In this document: piece after piece, positions 51,046 through 57,819 of the stretch
Layout of the letters: each line of letters begins with the position of its first letter
How positions within the stretch are numbered: position 1 is the stretch's first letter
From: an uncultured Lachnospiraceae bacterium
Lineage (GTDB): Bacteria; Bacillota; Clostridia; Lachnospirales; Lachnospiraceae
NCBI GenBank assembly: GCA_902781215.1
Contig: CACZIO010000012.1
Span: forward strand, 1-57,819
Direction of reading: 5' to 3'
Length of the DNA: 57,819 nt
The notes under the pieces: model-generated
The model's input: the letters and a program-made list of their open reading frames with translations, nothing else
Databases searched by the model: none
Told to the model about the DNA's origin: nothing
Program-made: the position numbers and the translations under genes

Positions 51046-51465
51046 ATGAAATCGATCAGAGTTTACGATATTAATCTGTCTCCGGAGATGGAGCCGGCGG
51101 ATTCGGCGGTCGGCGCGGAATACAGGCGTGTGAGCACCATGCTCTATACCCTGGAGTCGCGCGGCGCGGACGCGAAATATCTGAACCTGCACAAGGACGC
51201 GCTGACATTTATGGAGAGTCCTGCGGTGCAGCAGATCATGCGCAGCGCCGGCATGGACGGCTTTCCCTGCATGACGGCGGATGAGGAGATCGTCGTCTCC
51301 GGCCGCTATCCCACCAATGAGGAGATCCTGGAACAGCTGGATACCGATGTGATCGAACTGCTGGCGCGTCCTTCCGCAGCCTTTGCCGGCAGCGGCTGCA
51401 ACGGTGTCTGTTCCTCCTGCCATGTGGCGGGATGCGGCCCGGCCGCGGTAACGGGGAACGCCTGA
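51046..51465 (+). CDS. ArsD-like protein lacking the N-terminal cysteine pair
   Basis: A 139-residue protein. ATG 51046 follows GGGAAGGAAG. It aligns with ArsD, the arsenic metallochaperone/repressor: SIRVYDINL (MKTLxVFD-like), STMLYTLESRGADAKYLNLHKDALTFMESPAVQQIM, GMDGFPCMTADEEIVVSGRYPTNEEI. ArsD uses a vicinal Cys pair at positions 12-13; here that place reads PEMEP with no Cys. Instead the C-terminus has five cysteines in GCNGVCSSCHVAGCG, suggesting a different metal site or role. No arsA, arsB or arsR is nearby. Thus function may have diverged; I would call it only ArsD-like. Confidence 0.8.
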   Translation: MKSIRVYDINLSPEMEPADSAVGAEYRRVSTMLYTLESRGADAKYLNLHKDALTFMESPAVQQIMRSAGMDGFPCMTADEEIVVSGRYPTNEEILEQLDTDVIELLARPSAAFAGSGCNGVCSSCHVAGCGPAAVTGNA

Positions 51466-51601
51466 TTGTATATGCTGGATTTCGAATCGCCTCCGGGCAA
51501 TTGGCTTTGAGGCCTGTGCAGACCTTCCCAATCATGCCGGAGTACGTAAGTGCCCCGGTTCTGAGGTACTGTCGGTATGATGATTCATGGAACCGGATGG
51601 C

Positions 51602-52030
51602 TTATCTGCCGGATGAAATACGGCGGTCATCGTCGTCCGGTTCTTTTTTAAAAAGTCCTCCGATCAGCAGGAGGAAGCCGCGGATCACAGCGAAGATCAC
51701 GAAGAGCAGCATGAAGCCGGCCAGGCCCGAGATGATGTCATCCAGGTCCATATTTCCGGTGCCGGTATAGCCCTGCCCGATCTCGATCGCGAAGGATACG
51801 ACGATGAGGATGGTGATCACATAGATCCAGGCAATGATGAGGACATGCTTTTTTGACAGCGCGAGGAATAGCGGGTACACCACAAAGAGGAGCCCCATTC
51901 CCAGAAGCCCCATCACCACAAAATGCAGCTGTTTGTCCGTGAGGAAGAGTTCATAGGAGTCATTGAGCTGCAGAAGTTTTACGTGAATGCGCGCGATCTC
52001 ACGCACGCAGAAATATAAGAAATCAACCAT
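51602..52030 (-). CDS. VanZ-like small membrane protein
   Basis: A 142-residue protein with three to four membrane helices: VVMGLLGMGLLFVVYPLFLAL, VLIIAWIYVITILIVVSFAIEIGQ, ISGLAGFMLLFVIFAVIRGFLLLIGG. The stretch FAIEIGQGYTGTGNMDLDDIISGLAGF fits the VanZ-like pattern (E-x2-Q...G-x3-D-x2-D-x2-x-N/S). VanZ gives low-level teicoplanin resistance in enterococci, but most homologues have no assigned role. AAAGGATCG lies upstream of ATG 52030. It is convergent with the ArsD-like gene. Confidence 0.8.
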   Translation of the reverse strand: MVDFLYFCVREIARIHVKLLQLNDSYELFLTDKQLHFVVMGLLGMGLLFVVYPLFLALSKKHVLIIAWIYVITILIVVSFAIEIGQGYTGTGNMDLDDIISGLAGFMLLFVIFAVIRGFLLLIGGLFKKEPDDDDRRISSGR

Positions 52031-52080
52031 TTCATCGATCCTTTCAAAGATTCCAGAATCTGTTCAATCAATGTTCAACC

Positions 52081-52113
52081 AATCCCCGGAGACTGTCAGT
52101 CCCGGGGATTTTT
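52081..52113. terminator. GC hairpin with T-run upstream of the VanZ-like gene
   Basis: AATCCCCGG (52081-52089) and CCGGGGATT (52102-52110) form a perfect stem followed by TTT on the plus strand. There is no plus-strand gene directly before it, so either it stops readthrough or it is a minus-strand leader element. The gap 52031-52489 otherwise holds a degenerate dispersed-repeat trace at 52268-52320 and a promoter. Confidence 0.65.
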
Positions 52114-52267
52114 GAGTATAGCACAGCAGGATATGACCTGCCACAGCGTCACAGGAAAATTCATGGACAATTCATCAATTGCCCACCGTCTAAGCATACG
52201 CGTATAGGCGGTAGTCTTCTGCGGAGATATGATCATCCAGGGGATCAAGGGATGGCGCCTCGGTTCC

Positions 52268-52320
52268 TGAGAACCGTCCAATCCGCACTTTTTTAGGAAA
52301 ATCTTGGAACAGAGAACCAT
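52268..52320. repeat. degenerate dispersed-repeat trace
   Basis: GGTTCCTGAGAACCGTCC and, after a spacer, AGAGAACCATTTTGCCGG recall the reverse half of the family (AGAACCGTCC...CGGTA). Low similarity. Confidence 0.4.
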
Positions 52321-52390
52321 TTTGCCGGTGTCGGATCGCCTCTTCGGTCCTCTGTTTATAAAATTTTCATTTCTGATCGATTTCGAAATT

Positions 52391-52419
52391 TTGACAAATT
52401 ATTAATTATCATGTATCAT
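52391..52419 (+). promoter_or_regulatory. sigma-A-type promoter of the solute-binding fusion gene
   Basis: TTGACA, a 17-base AT-rich spacer and TATCAT, 70 bases before the chosen start. Confidence 0.8.
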
Positions 52420-52489
52420 AAATGTTACAAATATTACGAAATGTTAAATTCTGGCAGGTATGCCGGGGTTCAGGAAGGAAAATCTGCGA

Positions 52490-55375
52490 ATGGCGAAAAA
52501 CCAGAGAAGCAATACAAACCACAGAGAAAGAACAATGAACAGGAACAGAGGAAAAGGGTGTAACGGCAGGGAGAAGAAGCAGACCAGATCAGCCGGGGCG
52601 GTTTCAATCGCCCTGGCGGCCCTGCTGGTACTGGCCCCTTTCCGAGCGCTGGCAGCAGGATCCACCGGCCAGCCCTCTATGCCCGAACAGACCGCGCAGG
52701 CAGAACAGCCTGCAGAGGCCGGACAGGCAGAGCAGCCGGAAGAGAAGGAATCTGTCAGCGTCCACCTGGCGGGTGAGCCCGGTGATCCGGTTCCCGGCAA
52801 GGTCATGGACGCGGATACGGCGAGCCTGCTCAAGCAGGTCAGCGAGGGCCTGGTCACGCTCGATGAGTCCGGCCAGCCGGTGCCCGGCAGCGCGGAGAAA
52901 TGGAAGGTTTCCGAGGACGGCCTGCGCTGGGAGTTCACCCTGCGCGACGACCTGCGCTGGGCGGACGGAGAGGAAATGGATGCCTCTGATTTCGAGGCCC
53001 TTTTCCGCAAGATCGCGGATCCGACGTCCGAGGCCCTGTACGGCAGTGACCTGACAGGGAACATTGCGGGCTACGAGGATGTCCTCAAGGGGGACAATGA
53101 GGCGCTTGCAGTCTCCACGAAGGGTGACGACAAGCTGGTCGTGGAGCTGAGTGAGCCGGATCCCGATTTTGCCAGGAAGTGCGCCTCCTGGGCCCTGCTG
53201 CCCATCCGGGAGCAGGTGCGGGAGGACAGTTCAGACCATGTGACGGCGGACTGGGAGAAGATCACCGGCAACGGTCCCTATGTGATCGCGTCGACCGATC
53301 CCGGCCGGGAATATGTCCTGCAGAAAAACCCCTATTATCACGGCAGCACAGACGCAGAGAATCAAGAAAACCGGGAAGATACAGAAAAAGCGCAGGAAGC
53401 GTCCGCAGATGAGAGCAGCGAAAGTGCTGATACAGAGACCGCGTCCGCAGGTGCGTCGGCCCAGGAGCCCTTTGAGGAAGTCCGCTGGAAGACCAGCGGT
53501 GACGCAAATGAGGAATATTCGGATTTCCTGAACGGTGAGATCGAGGCAGTGGCGGAGATTCCCGAGGGAGAGACGCCGGAATATCAGGAGCGTGTTGTCG
53601 CTGATACGCTGGGGATCCTCTTTAACTGCCGGAGTGAGGCTCTGGAGAATCCGCTTGTGCGCAGTGCCATGGCGGCGGCAATCGACAGGGACTTTATCTC
53701 CTCAGAGATCCTGAGCGACGCCTATGTACCGGCGGATGTTTCCAACATGACCGCTTTCTCCACTTCTGAGCCTGCAAAAGAAGAAAATGCAAAGGCCGGA
53801 GATATGGAGGACGCGCAGAAGCTTCTGAAGGAAGCCGGACGCGAGGACGGCAAAGGCATGCCGACCCTGACCTGCATCGCGGACGAGAACGGCGGCGCGA
53901 AGGTCGTCGCGGAATATCTGGCTTCGGTCTGGAAGGACCTGGGCATTGATGTAAAAGTGGAAACAGCGGATGCGGAGGACCTGGCGGAGGAAAAATCTGC
54001 GGGCACCTTTGATATCATCTGCGGCAGCCTTCTCCTGGCATCGGATGTACCGGATGCCGAACTGGATCGTTTTGTCTCGGAGAGCGACAGGAATGTCACC
54101 GGCTTTGCCTCCGGTGAATACGATGACCTGATGGAGCAGGCGGCGCAGGAGACCTCCCTGAAGGAGTATGAGGAGAGCCGCCGCGACGCGCTGCAGGTTC
54201 TGGAGGAGGAGCAGCCCATGGTGCCGCTCGCGGAGCGGCGTGTATCCTGGTTGCGCCAGGACACGGCAGAGGGCATCTACTGCGACGCGACTGGCTGCTG
54301 GCAGGTCTGGAAGACCCCGGGAACGACCGGCGGCAGCGCATTCTCCACACAGACAGAAAAAACATCCGGTGGCAGCGCAGGTTTTGCAGAGACAGATCAA
54401 ACTGCCGGCAGCGTTACAGCTTCCGTACAGACGGAAGCGGCTGCAGACAACAGCAGCGCCAGTGAGCAGACGGCTGCATTTACAGTGCCTGCATCGGCTT
54501 CCGGCACGCTCACAGCAAGCGGCATGAAAGTCGTCTCTCTGCGGGCAGTCTCAAACGGTGTCAATACGGTGGCCGGCAACCTGGCAGACACGATCTCCGG
54601 CGGCGGGCAGGCGGATGTGGCGGCAGTGTCCGATTCCGCAACACCCCTGACGCAGCTTCGGCAGTCGGCGGGATATTTCACCAGGACAGACCAGCGCGCC
54701 TGGCTGACCGGTCAGGCCTGGGTCATGGACGCAGCGGATCCGGGCGCTGAAAAACTGATTTCCCTGCCCAAGTATTCGGAAGTCCACCTGGTCGGGACTG
54801 ACAATGAGCGCTATGCCAGGATCGAGCAGGACGGCAGGCTCCGCTATCTGGACGTCTCCTGTGTGACGACAGATCCGGCTGTGATCGAGAACCTTCGCTC
54901 CGCGGAGGAGGAGACAGTCCAGCAGAAGGAAATGCTGACAGCCTCCATTCATCCCGCCAGGGAGAGCGAGCTGGTGGCAAATGCGGCACAGATGCGCGCG
55001 GAGACCGAGAAGATCCGCGAGGCGATCGCCCGCCGGGAGAAGCTCCGCACCCAGACCCGCAACCCCGACTGGGGCGGTGCCGTGCTCTCCAGGGGCAACG
55101 GATCCGTCCGGGGACCCAGCGGTAAGGAGACCTACTACAACCTGAACATGAGCGGTGTTGTGAGCATCATGCGCCGCATGGGCAATAACGATGAATACTG
55201 GGTCCGCGACGACGGCTGCAAGATGCTGGGCGACTACATCATGTGTGCCGCCAATCTCCGCGTCCACCCGCGCGGAAGCCTGGTCGAGTCCAGCCTGGGC
55301 ACCTGTATCGTCTGCGATACCGGCGGCTTTGCCAGCGGCAATTCCCAGCAGCTTGACATCGCGGTGACCTGGTAA
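52490..55375 (+). CDS. secreted peptide-type solute-binding protein fused to SH3 and barwin-like domains
   Basis: A 961-residue exported protein. ATG 52490 is used because AGGAAGGA lies 11 bases before it; an ATG at 52535 is an alternative. Signal: SIALAALLVLAPFRALA near residues 40-58. Residues about 85-625 are an SBP_bac_5 oligopeptide-binding domain (SLLKQVSEGLVTLDESGQPVPGSAEKWKVSEDGLRWEFTLRDDLRWADGEEMDASDF), with a 50-residue Glu/Ser/Ala insert near 290. After a Ser/Thr/Ala linker, about 725-800 look like a bacterial SH3 (YFTRTDQRAWLTGQAWVM...). The last 90 residues (GKETYYNLNMSG, GDYIMCAANLRVHPRGSLV, LGTCIVCDTGG, LDIAVTW) are a barwin/3D-type double-psi barrel, typical of wall-remodelling proteins. 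No ABC permease genes adjacent. The combination is unusual: a peptide sensor tied to a wall-acting domain is one hypothesis. Confidence 0.88.
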   Translation: MAKNQRSNTNHRERTMNRNRGKGCNGREKKQTRSAGAVSIALAALLVLAPFRALAAGSTGQPSMPEQTAQAEQPAEAGQAEQPEEKESVSVHLAGEPGDPVPGKVMDADTASLLKQVSEGLVTLDESGQPVPGSAEKWKVSEDGLRWEFTLRDDLRWADGEEMDASDFEALFRKIADPTSEALYGSDLTGNIAGYEDVLKGDNEALAVSTKGDDKLVVELSEPDPDFARKCASWALLPIREQVREDSSDHVTADWEKITGNGPYVIASTDPGREYVLQKNPYYHGSTDAENQENREDTEKAQEASADESSESADTETASAGASAQEPFEEVRWKTSGDANEEYSDFLNGEIEAVAEIPEGETPEYQERVVADTLGILFNCRSEALENPLVRSAMAAAIDRDFISSEILSDAYVPADVSNMTAFSTSEPAKEENAKAGDMEDAQKLLKEAGREDGKGMPTLTCIADENGGAKVVAEYLASVWKDLGIDVKVETADAEDLAEEKSAGTFDIICGSLLLASDVPDAELDRFVSESDRNVTGFASGEYDDLMEQAAQETSLKEYEESRRDALQVLEEEQPMVPLAERRVSWLRQDTAEGIYCDATGCWQVWKTPGTTGGSAFSTQTEKTSGGSAGFAETDQTAGSVTASVQTEAAADNSSASEQTAAFTVPASASGTLTASGMKVVSLRAVSNGVNTVAGNLADTISGGGQADVAAVSDSATPLTQLRQSAGYFTRTDQRAWLTGQAWVMDAADPGAEKLISLPKYSEVHLVGTDNERYARIEQDGRLRYLDVSCVTTDPAVIENLRSAEEETVQQKEMLTASIHPARESELVANAAQMRAETEKIREAIARREKLRTQTRNPDWGGAVLSRGNGSVRGPSGKETYYNLNMSGVVSIMRRMGNNDEYWVRDDGCKMLGDYIMCAANLRVHPRGSLVESSLGTCIVCDTGGFASGNSQQLDIAVTW

Positions 55376-55380
55376 GTTAA

Positions 55381-55430
55381 AAACAGAGCCGAAAAATTCC
55401 CATTGAGGACGCTTTCAGCTCTGTTTTTTT
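55381..55430 (+). terminator. terminator of the solute-binding fusion gene
   Basis: AAACAGAGC (55381-55389) pairs with GCTCTGTTT (55418-55426) and is followed by TTTT. Confidence 0.9.
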
Positions 55431-55455
55431 GTAACAGAGAGCTGTTCAGACAATT

Positions 55456-55878
55456 CAGACGCTGTCAGAAAAAGCGTGTGAGAAGCAGCTGGGGATCAGC
55501 AGCAGAGTCTGCGGCCTGTCCATCCCCCTGGGCTCCACGCTGAATATGGACGGCACCTGCGTACAGCTGGCTGTCTTTGCCCTGACCATGGCAAATGTCT
55601 ACGGCGTGAAGCCTTCCCCGGGCAGCCTGGTCATCCTGGGGATCACGATCATCATCCTTTCCATGGGGATGCCCGGCATTCCCGGCGCAGGTGTGATCTG
55701 CCTGACCGTATTGCTCCAGCAGCTCCAGGGTCCCACGGAGTCGGTCAGCCTCGTCATGGGGATCGCGCTGCTGGTGGGCATGTTCCTGTGCATGAGCAAC
55801 TGCACAGGCGACGTCGTCGTGACGGCCATCGTCGCCCGGAGCGCGGGAGAGATCGATCTGGATGTCTATAAGGCGTAG
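55456..55878 (+). pseudogene. C-terminal remnant of a dicarboxylate/amino acid:cation symporter
   Basis: An open frame reading QTLSEKACEKQLGISSRVCGLSIPLGSTLNMDGTCVQLAVF..., ending DVVVTAIVARSAGEIDLDVYKA, matches the last about 140 residues of DAACS/GltP-type symporters: the conserved PLGSTLNMDGT helix-7 motif, the GMPGIPGAG HP2 loop and the CTGDVVVT helix-8 segment. The first about 270 residues, with all of the N-terminal helices and HP1, are missing. The homology begins just after the terminator of the preceding gene, so a deletion joined it there. No start codon or ribosome binding site suits the fragment. It is closed by a strong hairpin. Confidence 0.88.
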
Positions 55879-55886
55879 GATGAAAG

Positions 55887-55938
55887 AAAAGCCCTTCACA
55901 ATGTTTCTGATCTCTCAGGGCCATTGTGAAGGGCTTTT
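55887..55938. terminator. 17-bp terminator hairpin after the symporter remnant
   Basis: AAAAGCCCTTCACAATG and CATTGTGAAGGGCTTTT are exact reverse complements around an 18-base loop. T-run present in both directions. The gap to 56291 otherwise holds only the repeat array. Confidence 0.93.
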
Positions 55939-56128
55939 CCACATAAAGGGGGAGTATGAAAATCTATGGTTTGAAACGAAATAACGAAGGGGGAAATCTG
56001 TCGTTCTCTTTCGCTTACAATAGACATGATACACTATGATTCTTAAATCACAATTTCGGATTTCTAAAAAGAAGATAAAATAAGCGGATACAATCGGTAA
56101 AATAGGAATCCGGGGGCTTTGCCAGCAC

Positions 56129-56281
56129 GAAAACCTCCCGGGACATATCCCGATGGTTCTATTTGAAACGGAAGAACCGCCCCGGGTGGTTTTTCGGATG
56201 GCCTTTTTTGAACCGGGAGGACCGCCCCGGGTGGTTTTCCGGATGGTCTTTTTTGAACCGGGAGAACCGCCCCGGGTTGTC
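56129..56281. repeat. dispersed repeat with three 45-bp tandem units
   Basis: CCGCCCCGGGTGGTTTT begins at 56177, 56222 and 56267 (the last diverged), each with TTTTTTGAACCGGGAG between. Preceded by AAACCTCCCGGGACATATCC. It is immediately downstream of the MFS gene's stop, so it is an additional candidate terminator. Confidence 0.9.
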
Positions 56282-56291
56282 TTTCTGATCA

Positions 56292-57530
56292 TCATTCGCG
56301 GTTTTTGTTCCGCTCCTCCGGACGTCGCAGCGCAAGGAAGATGACCAGCGACAGGACGACAGCTCCCGCGAGCAGGAAGAGGGCGCCCATGTAGGAGTGG
56401 GTGCGGTCGTAGATCCTGCCGGCCAGGACTGAGGCAAAGGAGGTAAACAGGGCATTGGTCGGGACCAGGGACATGTTTGTGGCGTACCAGGTCCTGCCGT
56501 AGAAGTCGGCGACAAGGGGCGGGATGATGGAGGCGTTGCCTCCGTAAGCAAAGCCGCCGGTGATAAAACCGATGATGAGCAGGGGAAAAATCCCGGTCCG
56601 GAGGGCCAGGATCAACGTGACGGCCGCGATTCCGAAGGAGGTTATGATCATGAGCATGGTGACGCGGTAGCCGAACCGGTCGAAGACGATGCCGGTACAG
56701 ACGCGGCCGGCAGCGTTCAGGATGGAGATCATCCCGACAGCAGTCGCGATGGTGGACCCGGAGAGGGCGGGGGCAGTCTCGCCGGCGATGCCGCTCGCCT
56801 GGGAGACCAGCATGAGGCCTGCCGCGGTCAAAAGAGAGACCCAGATGTAGAAGAGCCAGAAAGAGCTTGTCCGCAGCATGGCAGAAGTAGGAATGTCGCA
56901 GGCCGGCTCGCGGGCGGGTTTCTTCCTGACGGTGTCGGCAGTGTCCGTATGGAGGACGAGTTCCCCCTCTTTGGGAGTCCGCATGACCGCGATGCCAACG
57001 GCCAGAACGGCCAGAAGCAGGCCGGCGAGGACGCGGAGCCCGGCTGCCCAGAGGCGGCTTCCGTCCGCCGGGGCAAAGGCGGCAAAGAGTTTGCCGGCGA
57101 TGAAGCTGCTCAGACCGAAGCCCGCCAGGAGCGTGCCGGAGGTGACGCCCTGCCGGTCCGGGAACCAGGCGGAGACGGTGCTGACCGTCGCGTTGTAGCA
57201 GAGCCCCGCGGCAAAGCCGCACATGGCACCGAAGCCGATATAGAGGGGCGCGGGGCTTTGGGCCGTGGATGCGATCAGCATGCCTGCCGGAAACAGAACA
57301 GCCCCTGCAGCCAGGACCGGCTTGGGTCCGGTCCGTCTGACGACGATCCCGCTCGCCATCCCCCCGAGGGCGTAGCCCATCATAGTGATGGTGAAGGTCA
57401 TGGACAGGGCCTGGGCACTCCAGGCCGGATAGGTCGCTGAAATCGATTTGGCGATGATCGTCCAGGTGTAGACGGTGCCCGCCAGGAGCATGATCATTGT
57501 GCCGAGGATGAGGTATTTTGTGCGTTTCAT
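56292..57530 (-). CDS. OFA-type MFS transporter
   Basis: A 412-residue twelve-helix major facilitator, OFA (oxalate/formate antiporter) branch: KRTKYLILGTMIMLLAGTVYTWTIIAKSI at the start, then RRTGPKPVLAAGAVLFPAGM, GFGAMCGFAAGLCYNATVSTVSAWFPDRQGVTSG, and the second-half FDRFGYRVTMLMI and FITGGFAYGGNASIIPPLVADFYG. The R-x2-G motif between helices 2 and 3 is present. OFA members move oxalate, formate or other small organic acids; the substrate is uncertain. ATG 57530 follows AAGGAACC. It is divergent from the last gene in the window. Confidence 0.92.
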   Translation of the reverse strand: MKRTKYLILGTMIMLLAGTVYTWTIIAKSISATYPAWSAQALSMTFTITMMGYALGGMASGIVVRRTGPKPVLAAGAVLFPAGMLIASTAQSPAPLYIGFGAMCGFAAGLCYNATVSTVSAWFPDRQGVTSGTLLAGFGLSSFIAGKLFAAFAPADGSRLWAAGLRVLAGLLLAVLAVGIAVMRTPKEGELVLHTDTADTVRKKPAREPACDIPTSAMLRTSSFWLFYIWVSLLTAAGLMLVSQASGIAGETAPALSGSTIATAVGMISILNAAGRVCTGIVFDRFGYRVTMLMIITSFGIAAVTLILALRTGIFPLLIIGFITGGFAYGGNASIIPPLVADFYGRTWYATNMSLVPTNALFTSFASVLAGRIYDRTHSYMGALFLLAGAVVLSLVIFLALRRPEERNKNRE

Positions 57531-57660
57531 GTCGGTCGGTTCCTTTTTTATCCTATCTCCGCAGAAGACTCCCGCCTCTACAGGCGGTGAGATGAATGCG
57601 GTTTTTGTCAATATATCTTGAAATGTAGACAAGTTTTTTCCAGATGATACAAACGTGTGT

Positions 57661-57689
57661 TTGCGAAAATATGTTCTGTATGGTATAAT
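57661..57689 (+). promoter_or_regulatory. sigma-A-type promoter of the gene at the right edge
   Basis: TTGCGA, a 17-base spacer and TATAAT lie 62 bases before the start at 57752. A hairpin with ACAGAT/ATCTGT arms follows in the leader. Confidence 0.8.
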
Positions 57690-57751
57690 AAAGTGTCCGG
57701 TACACAGATAGTACAGGTGATCTGTACAGTTCCGAAAAGGGAGACACACAT

Positions 57752-57819
57752 ATGTACCATGTTGAATGCATTGACATCCATAAAGACGATCCCCTGTTTC
57801 CTTATGTCGACAGGGCGTG
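57752..57819 (+). CDS. 5' end of an unrecognised gene (cut by window edge)
   Basis: ATG 57752 follows AAAAGGGAG. The visible 22 codons read MYHVECIDIHKDDPLFPYVD and run off the window. Too short to assign. Confidence 0.6.
   Translation, partial: MYHVECIDIHKDDPLFPYVDRA

Overview
The window looks like chromosomal DNA from a fairly GC-rich member of the Bacillota, most likely a Lachnospiraceae-type gut or rumen anaerobe. This rests on gene content and order, not on any search: a holB-ricT-trmN6-rsmI replication/RNA-modification block as in Bacillus and Clostridia, ATP-dependent PEP carboxykinase, an Spx/ArsC-type protein, an LPXTG pilin, AGGAGG-type ribosome binding sites and PDDEXK/Rpn-type elements. 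I saw no rRNA, tRNA or CRISPR array.

Layout. 1-3.9 kb: the end of an unrecognised gene, a secreted lipocalin-like protein, a PatB/MalY aminotransferase and a small FMN-binding-type protein. 4-8.4 kb: a heterodimeric ABC exporter whose first subunit is frameshifted by an exact 22-bp tandem duplication. 8.6-14.5 kb: holB, ricT, trmN6, rsmI and rpe. 14.7-18.4 kb: an AI-2E family permease and pckA. 18.4-24 kb: a long non-coding stretch, an AT-richer pilin gene, an orphan membrane protein and a decayed PDDEXK element. 24-29 kb: RtcB, a small unknown and an iron alcohol dehydrogenase, bounded on the far side by an intact inverted copy of the same element plus a partial third copy. 29-31 kb: a methyltransferase and an Ldh-family dehydrogenase. 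31-34 kb: a frameshifted tyrosine recombinase with five TTATACAG repeats upstream, and a RelE/AbrB-type toxin-antitoxin pair. 34-42.4 kb: LtrA-like protein, ArsC/Spx-like protein, two cyclophilin-like lipoproteins, MarR, DegV, a divergent SDR/LysR pair and a small membrane protein. 42.5-49.7 kb: radical SAM protein, AAA/PDDEXK protein, endonuclease III, and a membrane protein next to a membrane-anchored Hsp70-like protein. 49.9-57.8 kb: a double-glycine-leader SH3 miniprotein, a PNPOx-like protein, an ArsD-like protein, a VanZ-like protein, a solute-binding/SH3/barwin fusion, a symporter remnant, an OFA-type MFS carrier and the first codons of one more gene.

Two themes run through the window. 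First, a GC-rich dispersed repeat family with a GGGACGGTTCT or GGGACGTATC core occurs at about 14 loci, nearly all intergenic, as perfect hairpins, half-hairpins or short tandem arrays. One copy lies inside the ABC exporter gene and accounts for its frameshift. Second, many conserved proteins carry extra low-complexity loops or tails (HolB, RicT, TrmN6, AI-2E permease, ABC subunit, radical SAM protein, PNPOx-like protein, solute-binding protein, integrase), often with visible tandem-repeat structure. Together they suggest a genome that is expanding by repeat slippage and repeat insertion. The most promising unfamiliar systems are the Hsp70-like/membrane partner pair, the double-glycine SH3 peptide and the solute-binding/SH3/barwin fusion.
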